A stretch of 64,000 nucleotides of DNA from Pseudoduganella violaceinigra DSM 15887 (GTDB lineage: Bacteria > Pseudomonadota > Gammaproteobacteria > Burkholderiales > Burkholderiaceae_D), in contig NZ_KE384356.1 of NCBI RefSeq assembly GCF_000425385.1, forward strand, positions 124,001 to 188,000, read 5' to 3'. The position numbers and the translations under genes were made by a program. The notes beneath the pieces are model-generated. The model did not search any database. It saw only the letters and a program-made list of their open reading frames with translations, and had not been told where the DNA came from. This document shows, one piece after another, positions 16,765-24,934 of the stretch; the stretch's first letter is position 1; each line of letters begins with the position of its first letter.

Positions 16765-17921
16765 GATGGTACTGGCTTTCTGATTTTGAGCTTACGTTCG
16801 CACAAACTGTCGTACATGTCCTGGTAGGCGGCCACCATGGCCGGCATGCTGTATCTGCGCAGCACCCGCTCGCGGCCCGCCTGTCCGTGGCGCCGCGCCA
16901 TGGCGGGCGCCTCCACATAATGTTTCAGCGCGGCCGCCATGGCCGCCGGGTTGGACGGCGGCACCAGCTGGCCGGTGACGCCGTTGTCGATCACTTCCGG
17001 AATGCCGCCCACGCGCGTGCCCACCACCGGCAGGCCGCTGGCCATGGCTTCCAGCGCGGAGCCGGGCGTGCCCTCGGCGATCGAGGACATGGCGAACGCG
17101 TCGAAGCTGCGCAGGATGTCCGGCACATCGTTGCGCGCGCCGGGCAGCCAGACCGCGTCGGCGGCGCCGGCCGCGGCGGCCCGGTCGCGCAGCTTGTGCA
17201 GCAGCGGGCCGTCGCCGACGATGGCCAGGCGCAGCTGCGCGCGCTGCTTCGGCAGCAGTTCGCGCAGCAGCAGGAAGGCGTCCAGCAGGGTGGCATGGTC
17301 CTTCACGTCCTGCACCCGGCCGACGGTGCCGATCACGATCTCGCCCTGGTTGAAGAAGGGGCGCGCCTCCTCGTCCTGCCGCGGGCGGAAGCGCTCGGCG
17401 TCGATGCCGTTGGCCAGCATGCGGCTCTTGGCTTTCGGCACCCCGATCACGGCGCGGTTCCATTCCTCCATGGCGGCCGAATTGGCATAGCAGACGTCGT
17501 AGAACGGCAGCATCAGGCGGCGCAGGAAATTGTGCTTGCGGTTGCTGCCGTCCGGATCGGTGTGGTCGCGGCCATGGGCGCCGTTGACGCGCACCGGCAC
17601 CCCCGCCAGCAGCGCCGCCGGCGCATATTCGATGGCCGAGAAGTTATAGGTGTGCAGCACGGCCGGCTGCAGCTGGCGCAGCAGGCGCCACAGCACGGCG
17701 TGGGTGGCGGGCGACAGGCCGGGCTGTTTGCCCAGGGTGTGCACCGCGACGCCCGGCTTGCTGATGCGCTTGACGAAGTCGGGATTGACGCGCGTCAGGC
17801 AGACGATGGCGTGGCGGTAGCGCTCGGCCGGCATGCGGTTGATGCGCTCGACCATGAGGTTTTCCATGCCGCCGAAATCCAGGGCATAGGTCAGGTGGAC
17901 GATGAGGGGAATGTCGTTCAT
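16752..17921 (-). CDS. Sugar transferase, PEP-CTERM/EpsH1 system-associated (TIGR03088-like)
   Basis: A 389-residue GT4 glycosyltransferase with start MNDIPLIVHLTYALDFGGME, typical of this exosortase-associated family. The C-terminal domain has VIGTVGRVQDVKDHATLLDA and SIAEGTPGSALEAMASGLPV. A TTG at 17927 is in frame, but the ATG at 17921 is preferred. It begins 8 nt after the exosortase stop. It should act on the lipid-linked sugar at the inner face of the membrane. Confidence 0.9.
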   Translation of the reverse strand: MNDIPLIVHLTYALDFGGMENLMVERINRMPAERYRHAIVCLTRVNPDFVKRISKPGVAVHTLGKQPGLSPATHAVLWRLLRQLQPAVLHTYNFSAIEYAPAALLAGVPVRVNGAHGRDHTDPDGSNRKHNFLRRLMLPFYDVCYANSAAMEEWNRAVIGVPKAKSRMLANGIDAERFRPRQDEEARPFFNQGEIVIGTVGRVQDVKDHATLLDAFLLLRELLPKQRAQLRLAIVGDGPLLHKLRDRAAAAGAADAVWLPGARNDVPDILRSFDAFAMSSIAEGTPGSALEAMASGLPVVGTRVGGIPEVIDNGVTGQLVPPSNPAAMAAALKHYVEAPAMARRHGQAGRERVLRRYSMPAMVAAYQDMYDSLCERKLKIRKPVPSCAE

Positions 17922-17929
17922 GGCCAAGC

Positions 17930-19486
17930 TCAGGGGCGCCGGTTGGCGGCCAGGCTGCGTTCCAGCGGCGCCAGGTTGCTGTCCAGGAAAGCGCGCATGG
18001 CGCCGCGCGCCGCGGCCGGGTCTTCATCATAGGGCGCAAAGACCATCACGGCGGCGCCATCGCTGCTGCCGGTGAGCAGCTTGCTCTTGGCCTGCAGCAG
18101 TTTGCCCACATAGTCGCTGCTGGTCATGCTGCCGTTGATCCAGTACCACTGCCACACCAGCAGGCGCCGCCCTTCCACCCCCAGCATGGCTTCGCGCACG
18201 GCCACGGTGCGCCCGGCGAAGCGCTCGTCGCGCAGGGCGGCACTGTTTTCGCGGAATTCGGTTTTGGCGTGGCCCAGCTGGTTGGTCGAGCTGACCAGCT
18301 TGGCGCCGCCCGCTGCGTCGCGGTAGTACAGCACCGTCAGGCCGACCGGCGGCGCGCCGCCGAAGGACTGGCGCAGGGTGGCGCTGGCCGGGGCGAAGTC
18401 CGGTTCCCAGCGGCTAAATTCCGGGCCCGCTGGCGTGGCCGGCGCGAACGCCAGCCGCACCGGCGGCGCAGCGGCGGCGGCGGCCTGGTCGGCGCGGGCG
18501 GCCAGCAGCGGCCAGGCCAGCAGCATGGCCAGCACGCCGCCGGCGGCGCCCAGCAGGGGACGGGCTGGCAGCTGCGGCGCCGGCGCGGGGACGGCGGCCG
18601 GCGCCGGCGCCGCCTGGAGGTCTTCGCGCCAGAAGCTGCCGATCCAGAACAGCAGCAGCATCACCAGGCCGAAGAAGATCCAGCCGTAGATCAGGTGGTC
18701 GACGCCGACCGCCAGCTTCATGCCGCTCAGGTGGCCCATCATCACGATCATGTAGGCGCGCACGCCGTTGGCGGCCAGCGGCACGAGCACCGAGGCCAGT
18801 ACGAAGGCGGCGCGGCGCCACACGGTGCGATAGCTGAGGTAGGCGAACAGGCAGCCCAGGGTGATGGACGAAATCAGGTAGCGCAGGCCGCTGCACGCTT
18901 CCACCACCGACCAGTTGCCGGTGGGGATGGAGAAGCTGTTGCCGTCGCGCAGGACCGGGATGCCGGTCAGGCGCAGCGCATCGACAGTGAAATTGGCGGT
19001 CAGCTCGATCAGCGGCGGGATCAGGCTCTCGCCCACCGGCACCGCGAACAGCACGAAGGCCAGCGGGAACAGCAGTGCGCCGGCGACGCGCTTGCCCAGC
19101 ACAGCCAGCACGCTCAGCGGCAGCATCAGGGCCAGCGCGTACTGGCGCACGATGCCCACTTCGACCAGGTCGGCCAGCAGCCAGGCCGCGCCGCAGGCGG
19201 CCAGCAGCGGCATGGCCGGCCAGTACGGGCGCAGCGGCAGCGCCGCCAGCGCGCCGCGCTGGCGCCATACCAGGTATAGGCTGATCGGCAGGATCAGGAA
19301 GCCGTGCGCGAAGGTTTCCGAGCGCTCCCAGATCTGCGCCAGCGTCAGCGCCGTTTCGTGGAAGACCAGCAGAGGCAGCAGCATGACCAGCGCCACCAGC
19401 AGGGCGTTGCGGGCGCCGTCCGCCGGGGCGGGCGCGCCGGCGCTGCCGGGCGCGGCGTCGGGTCCGCTGGAAGGTAGGGTATTCAT
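17930..19486 (-). CDS. xrtA: Exosortase A fused to EpsI domain
   Basis: A 518-residue protein. Residues ~30-300 are a polytopic membrane exosortase with the expected catalytic residues: Cys in SVVEACSGLRYL (near 197), Arg in AANGVRAYMIVMMGH (near 243) and His in VDHLIYGWIFF (near 262). It would cleave PEP-CTERM sorting signals at the periplasmic face. After a Pro/Ala linker and one more membrane segment, residues ~330-518 form an EpsI-type domain (PPVGLTVLYYRDA, GRRLLVWQWYWINGSMTSSD), which some species encode separately. The ATG at 19486 overlaps the upstream stop as ATGA. Targets in the window are the proteins at 34.7 and 61.1 kb. Confidence 0.93.
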   Translation of the reverse strand: MNTLPSSGPDAAPGSAGAPAPADGARNALLVALVMLLPLLVFHETALTLAQIWERSETFAHGFLILPISLYLVWRQRGALAALPLRPYWPAMPLLAACGAAWLLADLVEVGIVRQYALALMLPLSVLAVLGKRVAGALLFPLAFVLFAVPVGESLIPPLIELTANFTVDALRLTGIPVLRDGNSFSIPTGNWSVVEACSGLRYLISSITLGCLFAYLSYRTVWRRAAFVLASVLVPLAANGVRAYMIVMMGHLSGMKLAVGVDHLIYGWIFFGLVMLLLFWIGSFWREDLQAAPAPAAVPAPAPQLPARPLLGAAGGVLAMLLAWPLLAARADQAAAAAAPPVRLAFAPATPAGPEFSRWEPDFAPASATLRQSFGGAPPVGLTVLYYRDAAGGAKLVSSTNQLGHAKTEFRENSAALRDERFAGRTVAVREAMLGVEGRRLLVWQWYWINGSMTSSDYVGKLLQAKSKLLTGSSDGAAVMVFAPYDEDPAAARGAMRAFLDSNLAPLERSLAANRRP

Positions 19487-20727
19487 GCCGGGGTCCACAG
19501 GGCTGGGGCGGCCGCCTGGTCCGGCGCCACCGCGGTTTCGATCATGCGGTCCAGCGGCGCCAGCCGGGCATCCCAGCTATAGGCCGCCAGCACCCGCGCG
19601 CGCGCCGCCTGCGCCAGCGCCTCCAGCGCGGCCGGCGGGCCGGCCAGGGCATCGGTCACGGCGGCGATCCATTGCCCGGCGTCTTGCGCCAGCAGCAGCT
19701 CGCGCCCGACTTCGGCGTCGATGCCTTCCAGCGCCTGCGGCGTCACCAGCACCGGCTTGGCCATCGCCATGGCTTCCAGCACCTTGTTCTGGATGCCGCG
19801 CGCCACGCGCAGCGGCGCCACCGACAGCGCGGCATGCGCCACATAGGCGCGCACATCGGGCACGGTGCCGGTCACGGTGATGCCCGGCTGCGCCGCCAGC
19901 GCCTGTACTTCGGCCGCGGGGCGGGCGCCGACGATCACGAAGCGCAGCGCCGGGTCGCGCGCGCGCAGCGCCGGCAGCACCTCGGCCGCGAACCACTGCA
20001 CGGCGTCGATATTGGGCCAGTAGTCCATGGCGCCGCAGAACACCAGCGCCTTTTCGCCGGCTGCATAGGGATTGGCATACGCGCCGGGCGCGAAGAAAGC
20101 GGTATCGACGCCGTTGCTGAAAGAGCCGATGCGCGCCGCGCTTTCCGGCGCCAGCTGGCGGAACAGCGCCGCTTCCGGCTCCGAGACGAACAGCGAGGCG
20201 TCGAAGCTGGCGGCGATCTGGCGCTCGTAACGCAGCAGGCGGCTCGCTTCGTAGCGGAACACCAGGCTGGCCGGCCACGGCTTGCGCTCGGCGTACTGGC
20301 GCCATTTGTCGGAGTCGACGTCGACGAAATCGATCACGCGGCGCGCCTGCGGCCAGGCCTCGGTGTACTGCGCCATCGGCGAAGAGAACACCACCATGCG
20401 GCCGATGCCGTGGCGGCGCATGGTGCTGTCGACCCAGCGCTGCATGCCGGCATGGCGATAGTAGTCATAGGACAGGGAGCGGTTGCGCAGCAGCGCGCCC
20501 AGGCTGCGCAACCGCGCGGCGCGCGGCGCCAGACCGACGCAATGGGTCGACGCGCAGATCGCCTCCAGCACCGGCACGTGCTGCCAATCGTCGGGGTCGT
20601 CGACGAACGTCGCCAGGTGCACGCGGTAGCGCTGCGCCAGGTGCTTGAGCAAATGCCAGGAGCGGATCTTATCGCCCTTGTTGGGCGGATAGGGCATGCG
20701 ATGCACCAATAGCAGCAGGTCTTCCAC
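19483..20727 (-). CDS. Sugar transferase, PEP-CTERM/EpsH1 system-associated (TIGR03087-like)
   Basis: A 414-residue glycosyltransferase beginning MEDLLLLVHRMPYPPNKGDK, the diagnostic start of this exosortase-linked family. It continues with VIDFVDVDSDKWRQYA and a C-terminal donor domain (LVFCGAMDYWPNIDAVQWFA, APLRVARGIQNKVLEAMAMA). It lies between the FemAB-like gene (3 nt upstream) and exosortase A (ATGA overlap). Precise sugar unknown. Confidence 0.92.
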   Translation of the reverse strand: MEDLLLLVHRMPYPPNKGDKIRSWHLLKHLAQRYRVHLATFVDDPDDWQHVPVLEAICASTHCVGLAPRAARLRSLGALLRNRSLSYDYYRHAGMQRWVDSTMRRHGIGRMVVFSSPMAQYTEAWPQARRVIDFVDVDSDKWRQYAERKPWPASLVFRYEASRLLRYERQIAASFDASLFVSEPEAALFRQLAPESAARIGSFSNGVDTAFFAPGAYANPYAAGEKALVFCGAMDYWPNIDAVQWFAAEVLPALRARDPALRFVIVGARPAAEVQALAAQPGITVTGTVPDVRAYVAHAALSVAPLRVARGIQNKVLEAMAMAKPVLVTPQALEGIDAEVGRELLLAQDAGQWIAAVTDALAGPPAALEALAQAARARVLAAYSWDARLAPLDRMIETAVAPDQAAAPALWTPA

Positions 20728-20730
20728 GAT

Positions 20731-21924
20731 TTACCCCAGGTGCTTGACGATGTGAGGGCCCAGCGCATTGGCCAGCGGCAGCGGCATTGCCTTCCACAGC
20801 TTGATGAACAGCTGGTATTTGGGATTCAGCGGGTTCACGTCCGGCAGGGTGTCGGACGCGAACAGCTGGTACTCGTACGGGATCGGCTGGGCCGTGAAGC
20901 CCCAGTTCTTCTTGAAGTCGAAGGCGCCGGTGCCCTTCTTGCTGCGGCCGAAATCGAAGAGGCGGCAGCCCTTGGCGGCGGCGGCCTGCATCAGGTTCCA
21001 GTACATGAAGTCATTGCCCGCCACGTCACGCGCAAGGTCCATGCCGCCGCCGTAGTAGGGCAGCACTTCGTCGCGGAAGAAGAAGCTCAGCACGGCCGCC
21101 ACCAGCTTGCCGTCCTGCAGGATGACGCGCACTTCGCAGTCGTCCTGGAAGACGTCCTTCAGCATGGCGAAGTATTGTTTCGGGAACACCGGCGTGCCGA
21201 GGCGGTGCACGCTGTGGGCGTAGGCGGTGAACATGCGCTCGACATTGTCGTCCACCACGCCTTCCAGTCCCAGCTTGATGCCCTTGCGCACCATGGCGCG
21301 CTGCTTGCGCGGGATGGCGTTCAGATTCTCTTCGTCGTCGCCGCTGATGGCCTTGCGGAAGGTGTAATACAGGTCCTTGCCCTGCCACTTCGGATCACCC
21401 GGGTGGGCCGGCGCGTAGTTGCGGTATTCCAGGTGGCCCACGCCCAGCGCGGCGGCCAGTTCTTCGGCCGCCTGGTCCAGCAGGCGGCGCGCCGTCTCCG
21501 TGATGGCGGCCACGCCGCCGTACACGCAGAACGGCAGCGAAGCGAGGTAGTGGCCGAACAAGCGGCTCTTCATGCGCGCCAGCGGCAGCACGCCGGTGAT
21601 CACGCCGCCCTCTTCCACGTAAAAGAACCAGGTCGGATGGCCGTAGCATCGCTCGATCACGGTCTGCCAGCCGCTGCGGTGGAAGAAGGTCGCCTGCGGG
21701 CAGGTCTGCACGAAGGCGTCCCAGCGGGCGCGCTCGTCGGCGCTATTGCCCAGCAGCTGGACCAGGGGCGCCGCGCCGAAGCCCGGCAAGGCGGGGCCAG
21801 CCCCCTGGGCCGGACCCGCTGTGCCGGATTTGCCGGCAGCCACCGCCAATGCGGTGGCCGCTTCGGCTTCGGCCTTGGCCCGTGCGGCGCGGCGCTCGGC
21901 CGCCGCTTCGATAATCGACGTCAT
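20731..21924 (-). CDS. FemAB-related protein, PEP-CTERM system-associated (TIGR03019-like)
   Basis: A 397-residue acyltransferase-fold protein with two GNAT-like halves. An Ala-rich helical N-terminus of ~50 residues precedes the domain. Seen: ATFFHRSGWQTVIERCYGHP, RKQRAMVRKGIKLGLEG and GCRLFDFGRSKKGTGAFDFK, typical of the exosortase-associated FemAB family. FemAB proteins move aminoacyl groups onto cell-wall precursors; here a sugar or peptide acceptor is inferred. The ATG at 21924 overlaps the deacetylase stop as ATGA; a longer upstream frame was rejected. Confidence 0.9.
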   Translation of the reverse strand: MTSIIEAAAERRAARAKAEAEAATALAVAAGKSGTAGPAQGAGPALPGFGAAPLVQLLGNSADERARWDAFVQTCPQATFFHRSGWQTVIERCYGHPTWFFYVEEGGVITGVLPLARMKSRLFGHYLASLPFCVYGGVAAITETARRLLDQAAEELAAALGVGHLEYRNYAPAHPGDPKWQGKDLYYTFRKAISGDDEENLNAIPRKQRAMVRKGIKLGLEGVVDDNVERMFTAYAHSVHRLGTPVFPKQYFAMLKDVFQDDCEVRVILQDGKLVAAVLSFFFRDEVLPYYGGGMDLARDVAGNDFMYWNLMQAAAAKGCRLFDFGRSKKGTGAFDFKKNWGFTAQPIPYEYQLFASDTLPDVNPLNPKYQLFIKLWKAMPLPLANALGPHIVKHLG

Positions 21925-22766
21925 TGCGGCCCCAGGAAAATGCGGTCCATGCGATCCCACGCGAAATCGCGCGTCAAGGCCCTGATGCGCGACTCCATGC
22001 GGTGCAGGTTGACGTAGTGGCGGAAGCGGGTCTTCAGCCCCAGCCCCTCCGGGCGCGGCTGGCCGGGATCGAGCTCCCACGGATGGCAGTAGAAGATGGC
22101 CGGCTGGCCGTCTTCCCGGTTCACGCGCCGCATCATGCTGCGCGACAGCGCATACGGCAGCAGGCGGAAATAGCCGCCGCCGCCGGCCGGCAGGTTGCGC
22201 TGGCCGATGCGCACCGTGGTGATCGGCACTTCCAGTAAACCCTGCTCGCCGTTCGGATGGAAGGCAAAGCGCGGCGCGTCCGGCATGCCGTAGTGGTCGT
22301 GCGCGATCGGGTAAATCGAGGAGCTGTAGCGGTAGCCGGCCTGCTGCAGCACATCGAGCGCCCACAGGTTGCCGGGGCCGATCGAGAAGCTCGGGGCGCG
22401 GTAGCCGAGCACCTGCTGGCCGCCGATGTCCTCCAGGATCTGCTTGCTGCTGGCGATATCGTCCAGGAACTGGGCGCGCGACTGGTCGGAGGCGCGCAGG
22501 TGGCCGTAGCCGTGGCTGGCCAGCTCGTGGCCGCCGGCCACGATGCGCCGCACCATCTCGGGATAGCGCTCGGCGATCCAGCCCAGGGTGAAGAAGGTGC
22601 CCTTGGCGTTGCCCGCATCAAGGATGCCGAGGATGCGGTCGATATTGGCTTCCACGCGGCATTCGCGCTGCGGCCAGCTCTCGCGGCTGATGTGCGGCGC
22701 GAACGCCGACACCTGGAAGTAGTCTTCCACATCGATGGTCATCGCATTGCGGACGGCGGCGCCCAT
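21921..22766 (-). CDS. Polysaccharide deacetylase, PEP-CTERM locus subfamily (TIGR03006-like)
   Basis: A 281-residue NodB-type deacetylase. NAMTIDVEDYFQVSAF near residue 8 carries the catalytic and metal-binding Asp pair, and HELASHGYGHLRA near 79 the metal-binding His residues. GYRAPSFSIGP and FYCHPWELDPGQPRP complete the family pattern. It would trim acetyl groups from the nascent exopolysaccharide. It starts 2 nt after the wecB stop and overlaps the FemAB-like gene by ATGA. Confidence 0.93.
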   Translation of the reverse strand: MGAAVRNAMTIDVEDYFQVSAFAPHISRESWPQRECRVEANIDRILGILDAGNAKGTFFTLGWIAERYPEMVRRIVAGGHELASHGYGHLRASDQSRAQFLDDIASSKQILEDIGGQQVLGYRAPSFSIGPGNLWALDVLQQAGYRYSSSIYPIAHDHYGMPDAPRFAFHPNGEQGLLEVPITTVRIGQRNLPAGGGGYFRLLPYALSRSMMRRVNREDGQPAIFYCHPWELDPGQPRPEGLGLKTRFRHYVNLHRMESRIRALTRDFAWDRMDRIFLGPQ

Positions 22767-22768
22767 GG

Positions 22769-23899
22769 TCAGCCCCGCGCCTTGAGCCAGTCCAGCACGA
22801 TGGCGGCGATGCGTTCGGCGGCGCGGCCGTCCCAGAAGTGCGGGATGCGGCCGGCCTTGCCGGCGCCGGCCAGCTGCGCCTCGTAGGCCGCCAGGATGTG
22901 CGCCGGGTCGTTGCCGGCGATGGTGTTGGTGCCTTCGTCGACGGTGATCGGGCGCTCGGTGTTGTTGCGCAGCGTGATGCAGGGCGTGCCCAGGGCGGTG
23001 GTCTCCTCCTGGATGCCGCCGGAATCGGTCAGCACCACGCGCGCATCCTTCATCAGGCCCAGCATCTCCAGGTAGCCCATCGGCGGCAGCAGCAGCACTT
23101 CCGGCCGGTCCAGCAGGTGGCTCAGGCCGAATTTTTCAATGGTGGCGCGGGTGCGCGGGTGCACCGGGAAGATCACCGGGGTGCGTGCGCTGATGTTCGC
23201 GGCGGTTTCCAGCAGGCCTTGCAGCACCTCCCGCTCGTCCACGTTCGCGGGGCGGTGCAGGGTCAGCACGGCGTATTCGCCGCGGCCGGCCTTGAACTCG
23301 GGGCGGCCCGCATCGGCCGCGATCTGCGCCGCCGGGATGGCGCGCGCCAGGTTGGCGCGCAGGGTGTCGATCATGACATTGCCGACGAAGTGCACGCGGT
23401 CGGCCCCGATACCTTCCCGGGCCAGGTTGGCCGCGCCGCTCTCCTCGGTGGTAAACAGCAGGTCCGACAGCTGGTCGGTCAGCACGCGGTTGATTTCCTC
23501 CGGCATGGCGCGGTCGAAGCTGCGCAGGCCCGCCTCCACATGGATCACCGGCACGCCCTTCTTGGCCGCCACCAGCGCGCAGGCGATGGTGGAGTTGACG
23601 TCGCCCACCACCAGCACGGCGGCCGGCTGCACCTCATCCATGGCCGGCTCGAAGCGCTTCATCACCTCGGCGGTCTGCTGGGCGTGGCTGCCGGAACCGA
23701 CTTCCAGGTTGATGTCGGGGCTGGGGATGCCCAGCGCCTCGAAATACTGGTGGTTCATGGCCACGTCGTAGTGCTGGCCGGTGTGCACCAGCAGCGCTTC
23801 CACCTGCGGCTTCAGCTGGGCAAAAGCGGCCATGATGGGCGCCATCTTCATGAAATTCGGGCGCGCACCGACGACGCACAGGATACGGAAGGGGCTCAT
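22769..23899 (-). CDS. wecB: UDP-N-acetylglucosamine 2-epimerase (non-hydrolysing)
   Basis: A 376-residue enzyme converting UDP-GlcNAc to UDP-ManNAc in the cytoplasm. Family motifs are complete: VVGARPNFMKMAPIM at the N-terminus, LVHTGQHYDVAMN, VIHVEAGLRSFDRAMPEEIN, VHFVGNVMIDTLR, and LTDSGGIQEETTALGTPCIT. It supplies an N-acetylmannosamine donor to the glycosyltransferases of the operon. No wecC (UDP-ManNAc dehydrogenase) is in the window. The start overlaps the ATPase stop as ATGA. Confidence 0.95.
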   Translation of the reverse strand: MSPFRILCVVGARPNFMKMAPIMAAFAQLKPQVEALLVHTGQHYDVAMNHQYFEALGIPSPDINLEVGSGSHAQQTAEVMKRFEPAMDEVQPAAVLVVGDVNSTIACALVAAKKGVPVIHVEAGLRSFDRAMPEEINRVLTDQLSDLLFTTEESGAANLAREGIGADRVHFVGNVMIDTLRANLARAIPAAQIAADAGRPEFKAGRGEYAVLTLHRPANVDEREVLQGLLETAANISARTPVIFPVHPRTRATIEKFGLSHLLDRPEVLLLPPMGYLEMLGLMKDARVVLTDSGGIQEETTALGTPCITLRNNTERPITVDEGTNTIAGNDPAHILAAYEAQLAGAGKAGRIPHFWDGRAAERIAAIVLDWLKARG

Positions 23900-24918
23900 T
23901 CGTTGCTGTCCTGGTGGATATTGTAGGACGCCGGCGAGCGCACGATCTTCTTCAGGATCGACAGCACCGACGTCAGGGATTTTTCGACGCGCATCATGCG
24001 CTCGTCCAGCACGGCCGGGTACGGACTGCCGAACAGCGGCGCCGGGTCGGCGCCCGTTGGGGCGGCGCCAGGCTGCGCTGCCGCGGCATCGGCCGGCGGC
24101 GCCTGGAATTCCTGCTGGATATCGCGGATCACCGTGTCCACGTCGGCATCGCTGAATTCCTGCATCTCTTCCAGGAATCCCATCAGCAGCAGGCGGTCCA
24201 TCAGGTGGTTGGTCTTGCGCGGGATGCCGCCCGTGTATTCGAACACGGCGGCATAGGCGGCCGGAGTCAGGTGCGGGTGGCCGCTCCAGCCCACGGTGCG
24301 CAGGCGGTGCTCGATATAGGCATTGCTTTCCGTGCTGTCCATCGGCCCCAGGTGGTAGGTGGCGATGACGCGCTGGCGCAGTTGCGACATGCCGGGGCTG
24401 TGCAGGGTGGCGCGGAATTCCGGCTGGCCCAGCAGGAAGGTCTGCAGCAGCGATTTGTCGTCGGTCTGGAAATTGGACAGCATGCGCAATTCTTCCACCA
24501 CTTTGGGCGTCAGGTTCTGCGCTTCGTCAACCACCAGCAGCGCGCGCTTGCCGTCCTGCTCGCATTGCCGCAGGAAAACCTCCAGCCGGGCCAGCAGGGT
24601 GGTCTTGCTGGCCGTGTCCTCGCAGGGCAGGCCGAAACCGCCCACCACGCCGCGCAGCACATCGTCGGAATCGAGGTGGGTGTTGACCAGGTGGCAAGTG
24701 ACGATCTTGTCCGAGGCAATCTGGTTGAACAGATTGCGCACCAGGGTGGTCTTGCCGGCGCCCACTTCGCCCGTGATGACGATGAACCCCTCGCCCTGCG
24801 ACAGGCCATATTCCAGATAGGCCATGGCCCGCTTGTGGCCCTTGCTGCCGTAGAAGAAGTGCGGGTCGGGCCGCAGGCGGAAGGGCTTGTCGCTCAGCCC
24901 GTAATAGCTTTCATACAT
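23896..24918 (-). CDS. XrtA/PEP-CTERM system-associated AAA ATPase (TIGR03015-like)
   Basis: A 340-residue ExeA/GspA-like AAA ATPase. It begins MYESYYGLSDKPFRLRPDP, with Walker A ITGEVGAGKTTLVRNLF near residue 47 and Walker B ALLVVDEAQNL near 125, then TGGIPRKTNHLMDRLL. A Pro/Ala-rich segment and a short helical tail end the protein. The ATG at 24918 starts the conserved domain; upstream residues in frame are not family-like. A role in assembling or energising the export machinery is inferred. It follows the outer-membrane protein gene by 16 nt. Confidence 0.92.
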   Translation of the reverse strand: MYESYYGLSDKPFRLRPDPHFFYGSKGHKRAMAYLEYGLSQGEGFIVITGEVGAGKTTLVRNLFNQIASDKIVTCHLVNTHLDSDDVLRGVVGGFGLPCEDTASKTTLLARLEVFLRQCEQDGKRALLVVDEAQNLTPKVVEELRMLSNFQTDDKSLLQTFLLGQPEFRATLHSPGMSQLRQRVIATYHLGPMDSTESNAYIEHRLRTVGWSGHPHLTPAAYAAVFEYTGGIPRKTNHLMDRLLLMGFLEEMQEFSDADVDTVIRDIQQEFQAPPADAAAAQPGAAPTGADPAPLFGSPYPAVLDERMMRVEKSLTSVLSILKKIVRSPASYNIHQDSNE

Positions 24919-24934
24919 GAGGAGACCTTGCTGC

